From Panaeolus papilionaceus (lineage: Eukaryota > Basidiomycota > Agaricomycetes > Agaricales), in assembly GCA_015501605.1 (NCBI GenBank), contig JADNRZ010000008.1, forward strand, positions 1,860,001-1,924,000: a stretch of DNA of 64,000 bases, read 5' to 3'. The notes under the pieces were generated by a model. It saw nothing but the letters and a program-made list of their open reading frames with translations. It was not told the origin of the DNA and did no database searches. Shown here piece by piece: positions 34,735 through 46,800 of this stretch. Each line of letters begins with the position of its first letter. Position 1 is the stretch's first letter. A program made the position numbers and the translations under genes.

Positions 34735-36037
34735 ATGCCAGGTCTCGATTACTTCTCCAACGCCTCCACCGCCACCGTTGCCCCAACCACCGAGTCCGGC
34801 GTCTACTACAATGCGAGACTCGACCCAAAGAACTACCTCGAAGGTCCCTTGTCTCCAGTTGCATCGACCCGCCTGAGGCAAATGCTCGCTCGTCCTGGTA
34901 TCATTGTATGTGTTTGAGTAATCTATGAGAAGTTCAGATGCTCATCCTGCGTTAGACTGCGCCTGGTATCTGTGACGGTATCAGCTCTCGATGTGCGCTC
35001 GAAGCAGGGTTCGAATGTCTCTATCAAAGTGGAGCCGCCACGACGGCTTCGAGGCTCGGTCAGCCAGATTTGGCTATTGCCACCATGAACGATTTCGTTG
35101 GTGTACGTAAACATTCATTTTCGTACCACGCTACAGGCGCCTAACAGACACTGATGCACAATCAAATAGGCTGCGCAAATGGTCTGCAGCATCAACCCTT
35201 CCGTGCCTGTCATTGCCGACGCAGATACTGGATTTGGAGGACCCATCAATGTTGCACGCACAGTGAAGCAGTACATCTCTGCTGGTGTTGCAGGTCTCCA
35301 CATTGAAGACCAGGTGCAGACGAAGCGATGCGGACATCTTATGGGGAAGCAGGTCGTCTCTCGTGAGGAGTTCTTGACGAGAATCAGAGCGGCCGTTATC
35401 GCTCGGGATTCAGTTCCCAATTCTGATTTCGTAAGTACATATTTCCAAGTTCGAAAAATACGTCGTGTTCATTCAATTTTGTCCAGGTCATCATCGGTCG
35501 CACCGATTCTGCCCAGGTATTGGGCATGGAAGAGGCCATTACGAGACTCAAACTCGCACGCGATGCCGGTGCCGACGTCTGCTTTATTGAGGGTGTCAAG
35601 ACAGAAGGACTCCTCCGCTCGACAGTCGCCGCATTAGCACCCACCCCAGTCCTCGTCAACGTCATCTCGGGGGGGCTGACACCTTCGTTCACATATCAGG
35701 ATGCGGAGCGGATGGGTGCCAAGATCATCAGTACGCTACTCGTTATGTTCTCTGATCCATCGAATTGTATCTGACCATGAATTTAGTCTTCTCTTTGGTC
35801 TCATGTGTTGCTATGGTCCACGCTGTTCGAGCTGCCATGCACTCATTGAAGAAAACCGGTACCGATTTTGCTTCTGCCGGAGGAATGGATCCCAAATCGT
35901 TCTTCGAGGTTATGGGTAAGTGCACCACTTTGAGTTACTGGTATGAATGATACTGAGATATTTACTTACGCATAGGTTTGAATGAAGTTGTGGAGTTAGA
36001 CGCCAAAGCTGGTGGATCAGCCTTCCAAGTCGTGTAA
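34735..36037 (+). CDS. Isocitrate lyase/PEP mutase superfamily enzyme, copy 3
   Basis: Six exons give 337 residues: 34735..34905, 34956..35102, 35170..35430, 35487..35730, 35787..35915, 35976..36037. This copy has the shortest first exon (171 bp) because the Ala/Thr linker after MPGLDYFSN is reduced. The catalytic loop KRCGHLMGK (Cys at about residue 160), ADADTGFGG, HIEDQ and GRTDS are intact. Differences from its siblings include AAQMVCSINPS in exon 3, EGLLRS in place of EELLRS, and a last exon reading VVELDAKAGGSAFQVV. It is therefore the most divergent intact copy and the best candidate for a changed specificity. It has its own TATA-like box. Exact substrate unknown. Confidence 0.92.
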
Positions 36038-37201
36038 TGGCCCCATGAATCCCCCACAATTTTTGGATAGGTCATTAGAGCATCTCTAGAACAACATGTA
36101 CAATACAGTATATTACACCCCAGGATATTTAATGCATATAATTTTACTGCCTACTCAAACTATTGTTCGAAGTTATGGAAAGCTTCGAACAAACCTATTT
36201 TGCTCGAGCTCTGTGCTCAAAGTGCACGTTCAGGTCAACTTCAAGATATGACGTGCCGCCGACGTCTGAACATCTATTTGCAATTTTCTGACATGCACAT
36301 GCGGAGGGGGGTGCCTTGTAGCGGACTGAATAACCGGGACGTCTATTGTCCAGGACCCCGGTGTCGGTAGTAGGCTGCCACTGACACTCAAATTTGATAA
36401 TACTAGTTTGTCAAAAGATCCTTATACGTGATCTTGGCCATTTCCGTACGTGCCTCATTGCCGTAAGGTGTGAGATGTTACAGCATCTCAAAACGACATG
36501 CCAAAATGATGTCAGTTTGGACATTGCGATTCTAATCGATTAGGGCGCCATTGTTTTCTATCAATTCATAATTTACATAGTAGTTGGGCGTGAGCTACTG
36601 CTATAACCCAAACCGTTGTTCGTCCTCCGATGGGAGTAACATAAGGGTCTCTTGCACATTGTCATGATTCCTGCGGTGCACCCATTCCGTCGGGTTTGCC
36701 CGCAGACAGTGTCATACACCGCAACCCAATGCAAAGCTTAAGATCGGGCTGAGCCTCAAACTTGCATAAGTGTTGGTATCCCGCACGACACGAGGGGACC
36801 TGAGTGCTCACAGAGCCTGTGCACGGAATTCCTATAGCCTAGCCGATGTCGAGGAACGTAGCAATGTATGCAAACAATGCCACCCAGCGGGTCGCCTGAA
36901 GCTGCGGCAACTCCCTCGCGGACTCCTATCGCTACTAATCGATACAAAGAAACACAATAACCGATGTGTAGGCACTTCCAGCTTTCGAGGGATATGGTGG
37001 CTGTCTTGACGGGTATCCTGATGCCATACTGTATGCCTAGAAGGGATGGAGGCGACGTATTCTTCGTATCTGAGTCGCTTATACGATGACCCAGAAGAAG
37101 TTAAAAGAGGCGAAATTCAGCCTCGAATCAATACCATCTGCCTCTTTTCTTTTCTAACTCTCAGTCCTTCAGGTTTTTATCATCTCCAACCGTTCCTTAA
37201 A
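36038..37201. other. Intergenic between lyase copies 3 and 4
   Basis: No gene is supported. GAGGGGACCTGAGTG at 36792-36806 nearly repeats a motif upstream of copy 3, about 400 bp before the copy 4 start codon. The last 100 bp is a CT-rich leader. Confidence 0.5.
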
Positions 37202-38515
37202 ATGCCAGGCCTCGATTACTTCTCCAACAACACCGCCGCCGCCGCCCCTACCACCACTGTTGGGCCCTCAACTGAATCAGGTGTATACTACAATGCAAGA
37301 CTCGACCCAAAGAACTACCTCGAAGGTCCCCTGTCACCTATCGCGTCTACCCGTCTGAGGCAGATGCTCGCTCGTCCTGGTATCGTGGTACGTAGTTATT
37401 ACAAAAAACTTGATGCATGATAATAAGCTTACCTTCGATCAGACTGCTCCAGGTATTTGCGACGGCATCAGTGCTCGCTGCGCTATCGAAGCTGGTTTCC
37501 AATGTCTGTATCAAAGTGGAGCTGCCACCACCGCTTCGAGACTGGGTCAGCCTGACTTGGCCATCGCTACCATGAACGATTTTGTCCAGGTGTGTTACTC
37601 TCTTGAAAGTTCTGATTGAAGACTTGGCTGATGAAACACGTCAATTAGGCATCTCAAGTGTTCTGTAGTATCAATCCTTCCATCCCAGTCATCGCTGATG
37701 CGGATACTGGATTTGGTGGGCCCATCAACGTCGCACGCACAGTCAAACAGTACATCTCTGCTGGTGTTGCTGGTCTTCACATTGAGGACCAGGTCCAGAC
37801 CAAGCGATGCGGTCATCTTATGGGCAAGCAGGTCGTTTCCCGTGAAGAGTTCCTGACGAGAATCCGCGCTGCTGTTATCGCTCGTGATTCAGTGCCCAAC
37901 TCGGATTTCGTAAGTATTCAAAGCTACAAAACCCCATCATATCATAATTAATAAAAATTGTACAGGTCATCATCGGCCGCACAGACTCTGCTCAAGTTCT
38001 TGGTATGGAAGAGGCTATTACGCGACTCAAGCTCGCACGCGATGCCGGTGCCGATGTCTGCTTTATCGAGGGTGTCAAGACAGAGGAGCTCCTTCGCTCA
38101 ACTGTCGCCGCACTAGCACCCACTCCCGTCCTCGTCAACGTCATTTCTGGTGGATTGACACCATCGTTCACATACCAGGATGCTGAGAAGATGGGTGCCA
38201 AGATCATCAGTAAGCGCTTATTATTAGAATACTGTTTGAGTTGTTGAATTGATGTTTTGTGGCAGTCTTCTCACTGGTGTCGTGTGTCGCTATGGTCCAC
38301 GCCGTCCGCGCTGCTATGCACTCACTGAAGAAAACCGGAACTGACTTTGCCTCTGCTGGTGGCATGGACCCCAAGTCATTCTTCGAAGTCATGGGTAAGC
38401 TCTTCATCCTGACGCGCTTTCCACAATATTTCTCAACGAGTATATATCCCTAGGCCTGAATGAAGTAATCGAGCTCGACTCCAAGGCCGGTGGCTCTGCC
38501 TTCGAGGTCGTTTGA
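37202..38515 (+). CDS. Isocitrate lyase/PEP mutase superfamily enzyme, copy 4
   Basis: Six exons give 342 residues: 37202..37387, 37443..37589, 37649..37909, 37966..38209, 38266..38394, 38454..38515. Active-site elements are intact: D128 and D130 in ADADTGFGG, E157 in HIEDQ and Cys165 in KRCGHLMGK. The protein and exon 4 are nearly identical to copy 1, and intron 4 differs from that of copy 1 at only two of 56 positions by eye, whereas introns 2, 3 and 5 differ much more. Copy 4 is followed after 278 bp by an F-box gene on the same strand, mirroring copy 1 and its F-box neighbour. Candidate activities are oxaloacetate hydrolysis (oxalate production), methylisocitrate-type cleavage or PEP mutase-type chemistry. 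Confidence 0.92.
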
Positions 38516-38738
38516 TAGAAATTTTCTTTCATCACGTTCTGAACCTATTAGATACTTTAGATTCCATTACGACCTCATTTGTATAAATACACCGCATAAT
38601 CAATACCATTATCTTACAAAACAATGTGCCGTGGACAAGCGAAGTGATATAGCAATAATTAAATCGCGACGTCGTTCAGGGCTTTAAGCCAAGTCTTGCC
38701 AAAGTTTTCAATCTCCGCTCTGCACCCCTGTCACTAGG

Positions 38739-38745
38739 TATAAAT
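38739..38745 (+). promoter_or_regulatory. TATA-like box of F-box gene at 38794
   Basis: TATAAAT lies about 50 bp upstream of the start codon, in the short spacer after lyase copy 4. The F-box gene therefore has its own core promoter rather than depending on read-through. Confidence 0.5.
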
Positions 38746-38793
38746 TGAACCACCACTGATGTAATCCTTCTACATCCAACCACAACATTCTCC

Positions 38794-40310
38794 ATGAACA
38801 CTATCGCTTCGCCTCCCGTCCTTCCCTTGGAGATATTTGGTTGTATTATCAGTCACTTGGTACAAGACCCCAATGTGCTTCGATATCGTCCCGAGAAACT
38901 CGACGCGGTCAATCAATGTAGTGTTGTCTCCAAGGACTTTGCATCACTGTGTCAACCCTACGTGTTTCGGGTTATCGACTTTGTTGGTTTTCACGGTCAC
39001 GAAGAACTAAAGCTCAAGAAATTCGTTCAGACTGTGATTCGGAATCCCAATCTTTCGCGCTATGTTCGTGACTTGAGTCTCACGTTCTCGGAGTCCGAGC
39101 GCTGTCTGTTGACAAGAGCAGAAATCTCCAGGGCTATCGATGTACTTCTGGGATTCTCTAACCTCCAGAAACTTTACATCTCGCGCTCTTACGACGATCA
39201 ACGCCGTTTCCGTCTTCCAAGGCGCATCCGAGCTTTTTTGGATGATATGATCAACACGTACACCTCTGGCGGAACCCTGAAGTCTCTGGGCCTCAATGAC
39301 CTCGATAATGTGTCCGTGTCTGACCTTCTTAACTGTCCAACGTTGAAGGATGTACGCCTTGGACGCATACCGTTACCCTCTATTACAGTCCCTGCCACAA
39401 ACATCACAATCTTTACCATACATTCGGTCCCAACAGTCGATCTATCAATTCTTTCCTATCTGCCCAACCTCAAGGAGCTCGCTATCCGAGCCGTTGATTC
39501 ACTCATCCCTCCCTCACCCAACTGTGGTGTCCCATCCCTTCAGCTCAAAAGCCTGGACTTGCGCCTTCACTCGCCCGGTGATGCATCAGCTTTGGTAGCG
39601 TTCTACACTGAGTTTGCGCGTTTACAAGACACCCAGGCATTCAAGTATATTGAAAAACTGGAATACGAATCACCGTTTGAAGAAGATATTGAAGCTCTAG
39701 AAATAATCTTGAACGAATCAAAGCCTTTGAAGGAACTTCAATTCGACAGTGCGCCACACTTCTCTTCACCAGCTGGAATGTCACGTACTGATATCCTCTT
39801 CTCGTAACAGTGACGAACGCGGTATCCGATATGCCACTTCAATGCATTTTCCCCCTTAAACGTCTACATCTCCCCACCAAAATCCCCAAGATGAATATGT
39901 TCTCCGGGTTGCTTGATCTGGGCTTTGCGCTTCGCGTCGGAGAATATCCAGACGGCTACAATGAAGTGCTCTCAGAAATCATCTCGATCATAACGGCTTT
40001 GTCTCATCGAAACGCTCTTGAGGAAGTTGTCATCATTCTTGAAACAGACTTTGTCGGCACAACACTTCCTCCTCCAGAACCGTGGTCACAGCTTGGGGCA
40101 TTACTCGCGTCGACGGCTGGATTTCCAAGGTTGAAGAAAGTGGAGGCAGCTGTTTTCTTAGAAGTCGACGAAGAAGATTTTTGGATGATGACAGTCCAGA
40201 ATCCCTCTGCTTTGTCGGAATCGGAGCTTGGAGAGTTCATGTTGCGAGCAATGCCTGATCTGGTTGAGAGAAATGGGGTGGAATTCTCAGGAGAACTCTA
40301 CATACATTAA
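38794..40310 (+). CDS. F-box/LRR-like protein, right-arm copy 1
   Basis: Exons 38794..39748 and 39811..40310 splice across a 62-bp intron to 484 residues. The F-box-like N-terminus reads PLEIFGCIISHLVQD, then CSVVSKDFASLCQPYVF. Leucine-rich units follow (LKSLGLNDLDNVS, LKDVRLGRIPLPS, LKELAIRAV). The C-terminal block has FVGTTLPPPEPWSQL and FMLRAMPDLVERNGV. It is the closest by eye to the left-arm gene 15774-17288, with the same intron position and phase and almost the same length. Paralogues differ most in the leucine-rich middle, as expected if that part binds varied targets. An SCF-adaptor role is inferred from family knowledge. Confidence 0.86.
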
Positions 40311-40533
40311 TTCCAGCTCCAGTGCCTTTGGTTCAGTTTACTCGATCATATGTTGACGGAAGTACATAGCCATGGGGTACACGTTGTTATATGAAATGTC
40401 AGTGGCGCCTCCGACCCGATTGTATTCTTTATGAATTGAATTACGCACACATGACTTGCCCACAAATGGCAATGATATTCCGAAGATTTCCTGACAACTG
40501 TGTCCGAGAGGGCAAAGAGCTGTAAATGCGAAG

Positions 40534-40539
40534 TATAAA
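40534..40539 (+). promoter_or_regulatory. TATA-like box of F-box gene at 40604
   Basis: TATAAA lies about 65-70 bp upstream of the start codon in the 293-bp spacer between the two F-box genes. Confidence 0.45.
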
Positions 40540-40603
40540 GTAAAAGGCCACCAAAAGCTGCACAATAAAACATCATTCCTTCTCACTACAAGCAGGACCT
40601 CAA

Positions 40604-42166
40604 ATGAATCCCAAAGCGTCGCATCCTCTTTTCCCGCTGGATATACTGTCTTATATCATTCTACATATAGTTGGAGATCCTAGCACCCTCATACGTCGAC
40701 GAGAAGAACTCCGCATGGTCAAGGACTGTGCTCTTGTTTCCAAAGACCTAGCATCTCTCTGTCAATCATACATATTTCGAAGAATCGATGCTGTGGGTTT
40801 TGGACAGCAAAACGATGCGCGCAGGCTGAAGAAACTACTCGACGCGCTCAGAACCAACCCGTACCTATCACGCTATGTTCGAGATTTAACAATTACTTCC
40901 AGAACTTATATGCCGCAGCAGGAAACCCCCTTCTCAGCGGGTGAGATACCCCGAATGCGCGAGATCCTCCTGGGGTTTTACAGGATTCAGCGTCTCCATC
41001 TGGAAAGATTATGCTCTGTGCCAGAATTTGAAACGGATATTACCACCCTCTTTTGCGATATGATCACAGCATACACCTCCGGTGAACGATTAGCATTGCT
41101 TGACATCAGTGGTGTGAGCATCGATGATGCGCTTGCGTCCCGAATCACCACTTGCCCAACATTATCTGAACTTAGCCTTCGCATTCCGAATCGGCTCATC
41201 CCCTTCCCATTTACCGCAGTCACGAACACTCAAATGAAAGTTTTGGCACTTGACTTGGAGGGGACCTTTAATATGCACATTCTGTCCTTCTTCCCCTGCC
41301 TAGAGGGCCTCACCATATCATCTAAGGACGTGGCAACTCTTACCTCTTATCCAACTACTCATGACGGGATCCCATCCATGCAGCTCTCGAGTTTGAGCCT
41401 CCAAATTATGACGCCCGGGTCCGCTCTCAGCGTCGTACAGTATTACCAAGGATATGAGAGTCGTGGGGACATCCGGGCCTTATCGAAGCTTCGCAGGTTG
41501 GACTATTCAGCCGCATCTGGGTCTGATGTTTTAGGTCTAGAGAGCATACTGAATGTGGCCAAGTCTTTGGAGGTTCTCAGGGTTGATCGTACGTCCCAAT
41601 ATTTTATTACTGTTTGAATTTTTACATGCAACGACTCATGAACTTCCCACTTTTTCCATGTAGTGTTAAATGGTGAGGATGAACCTGTTGTAACAGGGGA
41701 GGAAGCCATACACTTGGTCAAATGCCTTCAGCATCACATCCAAACCTCCGATTCGTTATCAGCCCTATCGGAACTTTATCTCAAGCTTCCTGTCGGGGAA
41801 TTCCCAGATACATATAACATACATCTCGAACAGATCATATCATTCTTGACCTCCCTAACTACGGCGACAAATGTCATTCAAGAAATTGGCCTACATTTAA
41901 AAACAAATTTCACTGGCTTGGAACGCCCGCACCCTGACCCATGGTCAGAGATTGGTTCGATACTCGCGTCGGAGTCCGGGTTTTCAAAACTGAGGAAGGT
42001 TGATGTATTCCTCGAGTTGTGGGGTGACGAGGATTGGATGGAGGAGATGCGTGAAGGAGATTTATTTGAAGATGATGAATGTAGAGAGTTCATGTCACGA
42101 GCAATGAAGGATCTGTTGGCCAGGGATGGGGTCGCGTTTTGGGGATTGCTGTACCTTTCTTTTTAA
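40604..42166 (+). CDS. F-box/LRR-like protein, right-arm copy 2
   Basis: Exons 40604..41588 and 41664..42166 splice to 495 residues across a 75-bp intron at the family position. The F-box-like start (PLDILSYIILHIVGD, then CALVSKDLASLCQSYIF) is conserved. The leucine-rich middle has diverged strongly from the other copies, with insertions such as SRTYMPQQETPFSAGEIP. The end block keeps DPWSEIGSILASESG and FMSRAMKDLLARDGV. It is an older duplicate than the pair at 15774 and 38794. No catalytic motif is present. Role as a ubiquitin-ligase adaptor is inferred. Confidence 0.85.
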
Positions 42167-42494
42167 CATTATAATAATAATATATGAGTTGACCAGCATC
42201 TTTTGAAATGCTAGTAGCTGTGGTCCCCCCGACGCCAAGCCCGCAAGTACGTCCAGATGTAGAACTTGAAGCACGATGGAATGAATCACCTTTCCGAGTA
42301 CTCCATTGACCATGATGATCTCTGAGTGCGTATGTGCCCCAGCTTCGGAATTCGAAAGACACCAGGCGGTATAGCAAGAAAATAAACACATACTCAGTAC
42401 TGGTGCTAAATCATGCTCCGCCACAACTTTTAACCTCCGCAATCAGAATTCTTCAACTCTCAATTTCACTTTTCAAACATCCTGGTAACGTTCT
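42167..42494. other. Short intergenic spacer
   Basis: This 328-bp stretch lies between an F-box gene and an F-box pseudogene on the same strand. It should hold a 3' end and a former promoter. I see no further element. Confidence 0.5.
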
Positions 42495-43734
42495 ATGATG
42501 TCTATGTCTGAGCTATCGTCTCCTGTTTTTCCTCTGGAAATATTCGGCTGCATTATTGTCCATCTGGCCGAAAATCCAGATTCACTGCTCTTCCGGCGAG
42601 AGACATTGGTGGCAGCCAAATGTGCCCTTGTCTCCAAGGATTTTACATCACTCTGCCGACCCTACGTTTAGATGTGTCGGCTCTACTGGATTTTACGGGG
42701 AACCAGAGCTTACGCTCAAGAAATTTATCCATACTTTGCAAGCCAACCCCAAACTATTGCACTATGTTCGTGATGTATCACTCAAGTTCTCCACGTTGCA
42801 CCCGTGCGGGCTGTCCATGGTCGACATCTGAGATCCTCGTAAACTTCACCAACCTTCAGAAGATCGTCGTCTTAGATATGGACTACTTCAGTCCAGTCAC
42901 TCATCCTCTGCCACAGCCTATCCACACTTTTTTGCATGACATGATCGATACCTATGCATCCAGTCTATCATTGAGATCCCTCTACATCAATGCGCTTGAC
43001 GGCGTATGCGATCCAGAAGTTCTCACTTGCCCGACATTGACGGAGTTTCACTGTGGCGATTCTCTCCTTCCATCCATCACGGTTTCGTGTCCGCAGATCA
43101 CCATCTTCGAAATTCCCTCAAATGGATTGTTTGACTTATCAGTACTGTCCTACCTACCCAGCCTCGAGGATCTCAGCATCCGAGTCGTTAAAACGCTCTC
43201 CGTCAGCTCAGCTAGCTCTGGCTGTCCATCGCTCAATTTGAAGCGATTGAGCTTGCTCTTGGTATGGCCAGGAGCGATGCCTACGTTTGTAGGGTTTTAT
43301 AACCGCTATGCCCGGTCACTCAGTACAAAGGCAGTCAGGGCCCTTGAGGTGCTGGATTATGAAGTCCCATTTGAAGAGGATGTCGATGCTTTGGCGCAAA
43401 TCCTGGACGAAGCAAAATTACTCTAGATTTTTAATATCGACAGTGGGCGGTTTTTTCTCTAGCCTATGTTTTTCTTCACTGAACTCCTCTCGCATTACGA
43501 TTAGCCAGAGGAAGGGTCCCTTATGCTCTATTTCCGCTTCAAAGACTACAGTTGCCTACCAAGACCCCCAAGATCTTCTCGCAGCTGCGGGAATTTTGCA
43601 TTTCCTTACGCCTTTTGTCGGGATATCCAGCGCCATACGAGTCGACAATTTCAGAGCTCGTATCCATCACGACCACTCTTTCTCGAAAAAACGTGATCGA
43701 CTTAACCGCACAGACATTTTCTATGCTGGGATAA
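42495..43734 (+). pseudogene. F-box/LRR-like pseudogene, right arm
   Basis: Homology to the intact paralogues runs from MMSMSELSSPVFPLEIF (42495) to a truncated last exon (LPTKTPKIFSQLREF to about 43734), but three lesions break it. A frameshift at about 42669 produces TAG right after CRPYV. A second frameshift at 42829 produces TGA after SMVDI. A TAG at 43424-43426 stands where siblings have Lys or a similar residue after EAKLL. The last exon also ends early, lacking the PWSQ and FMLRAMPDL blocks. The remainder still reads smoothly between lesions (for example ITIFEIPSNGLFDLSVLSYLPSLEDLSIRV), so decay is fairly recent. Confidence 0.88.
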
Positions 43735-43872
43735 CATTTAGAAATGTTGAGCATCATCCCCTGCAAGCATATCCATGTCGGGAGTCGGAATTCGTTAATA
43801 CAGTCACTATTCATAAGTACACACAGGGCACATAATACGCCTGCGAAATCTATATCGCAGCATATACTTTCA

Positions 43873-46800
43873 TCACCTTGTCCCTGAGGTCTGGTTTCTC
43901 TTGAATTCTTCATACATCGTTGAAGTATCAACGACAGGGGGACGCGACAAATCTGTGGTGTCCTGTCTGGGAAGCTTGCTCTGATCGAGGCGTGCGTTGC
44001 GTCGCTCGTTTTTGAAATGGTTTGACATCAGGAAAGCGATATCTGAGAAAGAAATGTGTCAGCAGAGACCAGCGTGCACGAAATCGACGAAAAAATCAGG
44101 ATGTTGGATGAGGGAGACATTTTACTCACCAAGACTCTGTTCAAAGTTCAATCTGGGATCGCAGAACGACTGTATCAAATAGGAATCCATCAGCATCGCA
44201 ATTCCCAGCCCAAGATAGAAAAAAAAGATGCCGACCTGGTATCTCAACCCAAGTTCGTCCTCTTTCAACTCCATACTTCCACCAAGACACTCAGTAACAC
44301 TGAAGCCCTCATCATTGAGCTCGCCAGTGAACTCTAAGCTGACACCGCCCAGCCTTGAACCGCATTCAGTGTGGATACGGAGACAAGCGGTGAGCTCAGA
44401 AATAATATTATTGAAATCTCTCGTTTTCAATCCTGTAGCAGAGGTCTGGGTGCTATGAAATAGTTGAGCATCAAGTTGAAATCTTACCCGAAATCTTTCA
44501 ACTCACTTTCCGTGCATGGGATCACAAATCCACACAACAGGATGGCCTGATTGCTTCACAGTGGCGATATGACCTGCAAGATGCTGGTCAATCTGAACGG
44601 GGTTGTTTGGTTAGTAAAAAATAGTCTAACATCCAAAATGGAGGCGTAGAGAAGGGAGAAAAATTAAAAGCCAAGTATGAACGAAGATGAAGAGGTAAAT
44701 GAAGGAGATATTCGGTGACAAAAGTCAGTGTAACGCCGATGCCACATACGCTGTGGTAGTCTCCAAATGAGCCCACTCCTGTGTATCACATCGTACGAGG
44801 CGTGAATGAAGAGGCCTCGTTGGACTCATACATGTGGTAATGAGTTAGATAGAAAGTGGGATGGTGCACGCAGATAAACCAGAGAAGTTTGATAATCAAT
44901 GAGATCCACGAGCACGGGCATGATGAAGAAGTCATCCATTCCCAATTCAGCGTCCGAAATGGTCGTACGAGAACGCCAAAGAAGACGAAGTCGACGGTAT
45001 TTTCGGAGATCCTGACCCCCTTGCCAGAATCTAAGAAATAAATACTCGGAATTCTCGACGCAAATGTATGTGAACGATGATCACAAGAGAAAAAGATTGC
45101 CATGCTTGGTTTCAACAGAAGGCATTGAGAAGGAACGTAAAGAGACACGCCTTGTAAATGCCCAAATCCACCAGAAGCCTCCCCGCACCCCAAATCGTGG
45201 ACATAAGAGTCCGTTTCCCCAAACCAAAACGCAAAAAAGGAGCAATTCCACGAGAACGAGCTTCCCATTTTACAAATCGAGTTGAACGGCCAATAACCAC
45301 TGGGGTTAGACCGATTCAATTCGACTCTGACTTGCTGATATGGATTCCAGATCCAAACTGCACTTCTTCACCAAACTGCACTCGGAAAGAGCAACTCGAG
45401 ATGATCCGTGAAGATGCATGTGCAAATGGAAGAGAAGGTGTGTCGCACAGTGACGCACGTCTCTCTCGGAGATCTACAGCTATAAATTGTATCGTGCGTC
45501 CTAAGGAGGCTTTAAGAGAGCCAAAGACTATTGGAGAAACTGGCGAGTCTCCAAAAGTTGAGGGGAAGATGTAACATAGACGAGCAAGGACCAAAAGGAG
45601 AAACTGAAATTTTCAGAGAACTCACTTTTGCAGCACCATAACGGGTGATAAGAGTGACCCTCCCAGATTCTTTATTCGGGTTTACGACTATAAGATGAAA
45701 TTAGGTCATCAGTAAGAACCCTGCATGACAATGAAGGAAGCGCAGAAATGAAGAACTGTTCAAGGAAAAAGAACTATTACAAAACACGAGCGAATAAAAA
45801 AAGGCAGTGAGCGACCAGACCACGGGTCATCCACCCTTTGATCCAGGTATCATGCTCAATTGCCCCAGAGCGAGAAGCAGAAATCTTGTGCATGGTCGTC
45901 GCGTGGACATTGCCATTGACGACACCAATGCCGCTGCCAGCGAAGGGCCATGGAACACAGAGAAAACAGCAAACACGGTTTGAGCACGCTCGACTCGGAA
46001 GGGGCGCCACATTGAATCGGAAAATCACCATCCTGGCAGTGCTCAAGAATTACACGATAGAGGGCGTGTGCGGACAGATGTCAGAGAGCAAGCGAAATGC
46101 GCTCGAAAGGGGGAGAAATGATATTCTAGAAAGGCAGACTCACTATTCAACAACCTGACTAACTCCTCGTCCTTCATCGACGGACCGACTTTGATGCCTA
46201 TGGGATTGCGAATTCCCCTGAAGTATTCCACATGAGCGCCATCAAGTTGCCTCGTGCGATCTCCAATCCAAAGGAAATGTGCGCCAGTGTTGTAAAATGC
46301 TGTGGGCTTGATCTGTTTGAAATTCATGAATGAGTAAGAAAGGGGAATGAAGATGACGATGGAAGAGGGACGTCACAGTTTGTTGCGCGAACACACTAGC
46401 AGGAACAGGCATTTCCCTCGTCAATGCAGTCTCGTACCCTAGCATCAGTCCTTCATGACTATCCAAAAGGTCAGCAACAAAGGATGTGATATCAAGGAGA
46501 GATGTTTCACCTTGTATAAAAGTCGACCTCGCCCAATGTTCCCCTGCCTGCGCCCGTTTCATAGCTCACTCCAGGCAGATCAGCGCCAATGGTACGGGTA
46601 AAATCAAGCGAGTCAGAGAGGCCATCAATTATAGTCTCAAATTCCCGCCTACGAGCACCACATCAAGAAGAGAGGAGAGGTGGAAAAGGAAGTAAAAAGG
46701 GAAATTTTGAGGAAGACGTTGTTTTCACAAAGAACAAAAAATGGTGTCAAGAACGCAGGATTTTTTGTTTAAAAAATGAGGTAAACAAAATCATAACCAC

